From positions 43,042,547 through 43,106,546 of the forward strand of contig NC_085868.1 in NCBI RefSeq assembly GCF_034702125.1: a stretch of DNA of 64,000 nucleotides. The letters run 5' to 3'. Within the stretch, counting starts at the first letter, position 1. Every line of letters begins with the position of its first letter. The notes beneath the pieces were generated by a model. The model had not been told where the DNA came from, ran no database searches, and was given only the letters and a program-made list of their open reading frames with translations. Positions 59,423 to 64,000 of this stretch are shown piece after piece. The stretch comes from Engraulis encrasicolus. Its lineage: Eukaryota > Chordata > Actinopteri > Clupeiformes > Engraulidae. The position numbers and the translations under genes were made by a program.

Positions 59423-60869
59423 CAAACCCCAACTCCGATGAAGTTGGGACGTTTGGTAAACAGTGAATAAAATCAAAATGCTATCATTTTCAAAACATTC
59501 AATCTATTCATTAGATGGAGAATAGTGAAAAGACAACGTATTAAGTGTTAAAACCGAGAAAAAATATTGTTTTGGGGGACATATGTACTCATTTCTAATT
59601 TGATAAATCCAACACGTCTCAAAAGAGTTGGGACGGGGACCAGTGAAATTTAGTAAACATCCAAATAATATAAAACAACAAAGAAGAACATTTCAAAATG
59701 AATTGTACTGACGGACAATATAGGTGTCCAGGTATAAGATCATCACAGAGAGGCTGAGTCACTCAGAATTAAAGATGCAAAGGGAATAATTACCATAGTT
59801 ATTACATACATTTTTGAATTCCCTTTGATTTACCACGATTGAGTGTATATAAGACATATTTTTGTTAATAAAATCATTGTATAGGTTCATGACATTATGA
59901 AATATATATTGGCTGTAGTCTCACTCTAGCACTCCAGGAATTAGAGCTATTGAAAATTGACCATATTAAGAATGCTTAATGCATGAAAATGAGACAGGGG
60001 TGTAACATTCTCCTAAGCACCTGAGCTCACTTGAAATAGACCCAGAAGACATGGGAAACTGTCCTTTGCTTACAGAAGTCAGCAGAAGTTGTAGAAGTCC
60101 ATTCTTTTTGACAATAATAGAGCATTGCACATCCTGTGCTACAGTGAAAATGGACCATCCAACTTGTGTTAGTGCTAGCTTCAAAAGTCAGCCTCCATGA
60201 TGGCGTGCGGGTGCAGTAGTGCATTGGTTAAGATGTTCTCACTCATCTGTAGAGTTAAATACAGTGCTGAATGGTATAAATGGGTTTTAAACAGCATGAA
60301 AAGCCACTCATGCATTATATTTTGAAGGGAGATCTTCGATTACTGCCACATAGTAAGGTCAAATTGCATTCTCTACTATGTTTTAACAGTTTGGCTCCAT
60401 CATAAGGACCAGCAGGTGATAAAATGGTGGGTTTTTGGTCAAGACCTGTCACACTGTAAGCACTACAGAAAGGAAAACATTGCAAAACATGACAACGAAT
60501 ACACCCACCATTTAAGCTGGTGAAATAATTTACAAGATAGGAATTAGCACTGTTTTTTATATAAAATCATCTCATCGGTTAATGTATTTAACTGTTAAGT
60601 GTTGTCTTTTGTTTTGTTTTTAGTCTTCCTCGACATTTGCTGCCATTTATTGTCCCCGTCCCAACTCTTTTGAGACATGTTGGATTTATCAAATTAGAAA
60701 TGAGTACATATGTCCCCCAAAACAATATTTTTTCTTGGTTTTAACACTTAATATGTTGTCTTTTTACTATTCTCCATCTAATGAATAGATTGAATGTTTT
60801 GAAAATGATAGCATTTTGATTTTATTCACTGTTTACCAAACGTCCCAACTTCATCGGAGTTGGGGTTTG
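59423..60869. mobile_element. TA-flanked DNA transposon with ~220-bp TIRs
   Basis: TIRs 59423-59641 and 60649-60869 (CAAACCCCAACTCCGATG... and its complement) are nearly identical. TA lies outside both ends. Both arms contain GAGTTGGGACGGGGAC-type inner edges. The ~1 kb interior has no long frame, so it is non-autonomous. The TA target fits IS630/Tc1/mariner-like elements (inference). Confidence 0.85.
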
Positions 60870-60871
60870 TA

Positions 60872-61365
60872 TATCCACAGTGGCATCCTAATGGTTTGCT
60901 ATTCACCTGGATTCCATCCATGTAATGGTCTTGACACTGAGCCTGCCAGCACCATACAATATATCCTCCCTTTCTTACGCTACTTTTTCTTCCTCTTCTC
61001 CTTTTTTCTTCTCCCTTCTGCACTTTCCGATCTTCCCTCTTTCTCCTGTGAGGCAGGGTGTTAGGTGACTTGACACGTCCCGGATGCTGGGGGAGTGAGT
61101 GCAATCATGGGAATTGTCCAATCCAGATCAATAGCTGGCAGGAAGCTGCACTTGTCAGGCAGACAGCAGAAGGGTATGTCACTACACTTGAGGGGTCGAG
61201 GGATGGTTAAGACCTGTCAGTAGTACTACTAGGCCTGTCGTCTTTCTTTCCATCTCCTCTTCCTCCTTGGTTTCCGTTCTTTTTTGCTCTCCTTCTCCAG
61301 TTTTTTGCTTCTTTTTATCGTCTTTCTCCCCTCTCATATTCCTCTATTCTAAACAGCATCTGTTC
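60872..61365. other. No gene seen
   Basis: Pyrimidine-rich sequence between the two TA-flanked transposons. Confidence 0.45.
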
Positions 61366-61367
61366 TA

Positions 61368-62978
61368 CAGTTGAGGACGATATTATTAGCCTCCCTCCTG
61401 AAATTAGACATTTCTCTTGATTTCTCAGTGAGAATGACAATTATGAACCATTTCTGTTATTCTGGAAACAAATACAGTGATGGAGATAATGTCCAATGAG
61501 TTGAATTTGCATTTTTCTATCGTTACAATGAGTTTAAACAAAAAAAGGGCAAAAATGACAGGGACAAAATTATTAGCCCCCTGATCATTAATAGTCAATA
61601 TGACGCCATTTATGAACCAAAACTGACAACAGGGACTTTGATCAGTTGTTACCTAGGTTGGCACATGCCCCACTAGGGATTTTGGCCCATTTCTTCACTG
61701 CAATGTGTTCTAGCTGGTCCAAATTACATGGATGCTGAGCATAGACATTTGCCACAGACTCTCAGTGGGATTGAGGACTGGACTATGAGCAGGTCATTCC
61801 AGTATCATGGTTTTAGTGTCCTTGAAGAACCTCTGAACTAATTTAAATGTTTACTTTGGGTTACAATGTTGTTGGAGGACCCAGCAATCCAGATCCAGAC
61901 CGAGACTCCCCGTGTCTGAGGCTGAATAACAGTCTACAAACTTGATGCCCCCACCACTATGTGTAACTGTGGAAACTGCTTAGTCTCATTAGACCAAAGA
62001 AGCATTGAGCACCTGCCTAGATGATTGTTATTGACCTGGCCTCACCTGGAGTTTTTATTTCAAGACAGACAGCTGTTAGGGCTTGTCATCATATTGGGCT
62101 TTGGGGCCATCATCACAGAAGAACCCTTTTACTAAAGGCGGTGCATATCAGAGTGTTATTGAGCTTTGCCTATGAACATTTGAAAGTCAAAAATGAGTTT
62201 TGAAAGTCTCTGCTTTCATCTTATGAGATTCAATTGCACCTGCTTTGATGCATGAATTCTGCCTCTGTCAGGTAAAGACAGTGATAGTCCGTAAAACTTT
62301 ATAACATGGTTTCCACAATTAAACATGGTGGTGGAAGCATCATTCTGTGGCAGCCTCAGCCATAGGAAACCTTGTTTGGGTGTACGGCACCATACAAACA
62401 GAAGATTATGATAGAATGTGGAAGGTGACCATGCAAAAATATGCTCATAGAGGAAGCTAAGATCTTCACTGGATCTTTCAATAAGATAATAACCCAAAAC
62501 TTTCATCCAAAATTGTTCAAATGTTCTTCAAGGATACTAAAACCATGGTCATGGTGTGGTTCAGATCTCAATCCTTTAGATAGTCTTTGAGGAGTGCTGA
62601 AAATGAATGTCCATCCTCAACATCCATGCAATTTGGACCAGCTTATTTATTTGCAATGACAAAATGGGCCAAAATCCCTGGTAGGGCATGTGCCAACATG
62701 GTTAACAACTAATCAAAGTGCCTGATGTCAGTTTTGGTTCATAAATGGCACTCTATTGACTATTGATGATAAGGGGGCTAATAATTTTGTCCTTGCCATT
62801 TATACCTTTTTTTGTTTAAACTCATTGTGAAAATGGAAAAATCCAAATTCAACTCATTGGATATTATCTCCATCAGTGTATTTGTTTCCAGAATAACAGA
62901 AACAGTTCATAATGGTCATTCTCACTGAGAAATCAAGAGAGATTTCAGGAGGGGGGCTAATAATATCGTCCTCAACTG
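61368..62978 (+). mobile_element. Tc1-like element with very long inverted arms
   Basis: 1611 bp between TA dinucleotides (61366-61367, 62979-62980). Termini CAGTTGAGGACGATATTATTAGCC and complement. The arms extend ~360 bp (to ~61733 and from ~62620), well past the usual Tc1 terminal repeat, so the right arm includes the 3' end of the old coding region. A dead transposase lies between. Confidence 0.88.
61780..62640 (+). pseudogene. Tc1-like transposase, inactivated
   Basis: VSTIKHGGGSIILW at 62309-62350 matches the Tc1 KHGGGSIMLW motif. Further on, Q-stop-DNNPKLSSK (near 62477) corresponds to QQDNDPKHSSK with the second catalytic D changed to N. SDLNPLDSL (near 62560) replaces PDLNPIENL, with the third acid E now D and a stop right after. 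Frames shift several times, so the copy is not functional. Confidence 0.85.
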
Positions 62979-63213
62979 TATATGTCCTGGTACAGTATTG
63001 TATTTACATCTGCCTGTCATCTCGGTTAACAAGCTGTCGTCATCACAATGTATCCCCCTTTTTCCTCAGAGGATACCTTGCCAAAAATAAATGAATTAAT
63101 AAATAACTAAAATCGAGAGCACCACACCCCCTGCAGACTTCTGACTGTCATATTTCACCACATGGCATCAGTGTATTTGAAAACTGACTGAAAATTATTT
63201 TGAAAATATCCCC

Positions 63214-63350
63214 ATCTGGCCACTGGACTGCTACACGGGCGACCCAGGTTTGATTCCCGACCCCCCGGGTCATTTCCTGATCCTTCCCCGTCTCTCTCTC
63301 CCACTTCGCTTCCTGTATCTCCTCCTCTGTCCTATCTGAAAAATAAAAAT
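63214..63350 (+). mobile_element. tRNA-derived SINE, family B
   Basis: GGCCACTGGACTGCTACACG, GGTTTGATTCCCGACC (B box), GGTCATTTCCTGATCCTTCCCC and TCCTATCTGAAAAATAAA tail. Matches the minus-strand copy at 6926-7100. Confidence 0.8.
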
Positions 63351-63354
63351 GAAT

Positions 63355-63957
63355 AATGGCATGAACAAAATGTGATGTTGCACATTTCAATGTATGTCAG
63401 GGTTGCTAGATTATAGGTCTGTCTCTTGGGACCAACTGTGAATGGGAATTCAGTGAGAAGATGGATAAGAAAGATGAATAAGCAAGGCAAATAGCAAATT
63501 ATTCCATGGCAGATGTTGACACACCCAGATGGGTGCCAGATGGGTGCCAGAAGGGTGCCTGTGGATAGAATATTCAGGTACAGTACAATTTGGGGACACC
63601 ACAACTGTCACCAAAGCCTCACTCACTTAAACAACTTAACATTCACAATGACTTCATACATTGAAAGAATGAGTTGCTACTGACAAATATCCCAAATCAA
63701 TGAATCACCATCCTTACTTGTATGTCTGGGAAACTGCCATCATTATCTTAGATGAAATCATGTATTTTTCATTTCTGCTACCGACATGCAGTAGAATCTG
63801 CACAGACAAGATAAGTATAGGCCTTGTCATTACCGTACGCATTAATCGTCCAAAGGTCTGTGATAATGGGGTTATCAGCTCCTTTGCTCATTAAATAACC
63901 TTTGTGTATTTAGTGCATTCATTGTACATGTGCAGCTTTATCAACATTTAAAGCTCA
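63355..63957. other. No gene seen
   Basis: Plain sequence with a short GATGGGTGCCA duplication at 63529-63550. Confidence 0.45.
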
Positions 63958-64000
63958 CTCACACACAGACAGACACACAAACACAAACACAAACACAAAC
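63958..64000. repeat. (ACAAAC)n, runs off the window
   Basis: CACA followed by at least four ACAAAC hexamers to the end. Confidence 0.9.

Noticed and set aside
59027..59432. Two overlapping minus-strand frames (72 and 111 codons)
   Set aside because: Different registers of the same DNA, no recognisable domain, and an AATAAAGTT-type end suggests repeat origin. Left unresolved.

Overview
The window looks like teleost fish nuclear DNA, mostly non-genic. The evidence is very dense (AC)n/(GT)n and (CT)n/(GA)n arrays (about 30 loci, many over 80 bp), tRNA-derived SINEs, L2-like LINE 3' ends, Tc1/mariner fossils, many short hAT-like elements with 8-bp target duplications, and a Ty3/gypsy chromovirus copy. 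I cannot name the species. No complete host protein gene could be recognised, and no rRNA, true tRNA or CRISPR array was seen.

Layout. 0-7 kb: repeats plus the only stretch with a coherent multi-exon signal, a minus-strand candidate gene at about 5.4-2.7 kb. Its splice phases agree and it carries a tandemly duplicated exon pair. 7-17 kb: long microsatellites, a 185-bp segment present twice and each time followed by (GT)n, a ~1.27-kb hAT-like element inserted in a (GT) tract, and a diverged tandem array at 14.1-15.6 kb. 17-27 kb: small hAT elements, SINEs, a 5'-truncated LINE (minus strand, 23.9-25.1 kb), a TTAA-flanked hairpin element, and a microsatellite-poor stretch at 20.2-22.9 kb. 27.6-31.9 kb: a young, internally deleted Ty3/gypsy retrotransposon with two nearly identical LTRs, nested inside an older long-inverted-repeat element. 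32-48 kb: more SINE and hAT copies, two diverged tandem duplications, a 2.1-kb TA-flanked inverted-repeat element, and a foldback element with telomere-like repeats at its centre. 48-64 kb: microsatellites, two PIF/Harbinger-like MITEs, a Tc1 transposase fossil, a TA-flanked 1.45-kb element with ~220-bp inverted repeats, and a 1.6-kb Tc1-like element with ~360-bp arms and a dead transposase.

How it works together: the window is mainly a record of transposition. Many elements can be delimited to the base because target duplications are visible, and several insertions sit inside other repeats (gypsy in MITE, hAT in a tandem duplicate, MITEs in (GATA)n and (GT)n), which gives a relative order of events. 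The gypsy RNase H, integrase and chromodomain frame is the only long intact protein frame. Most other long open frames are translations of dinucleotide repeats.
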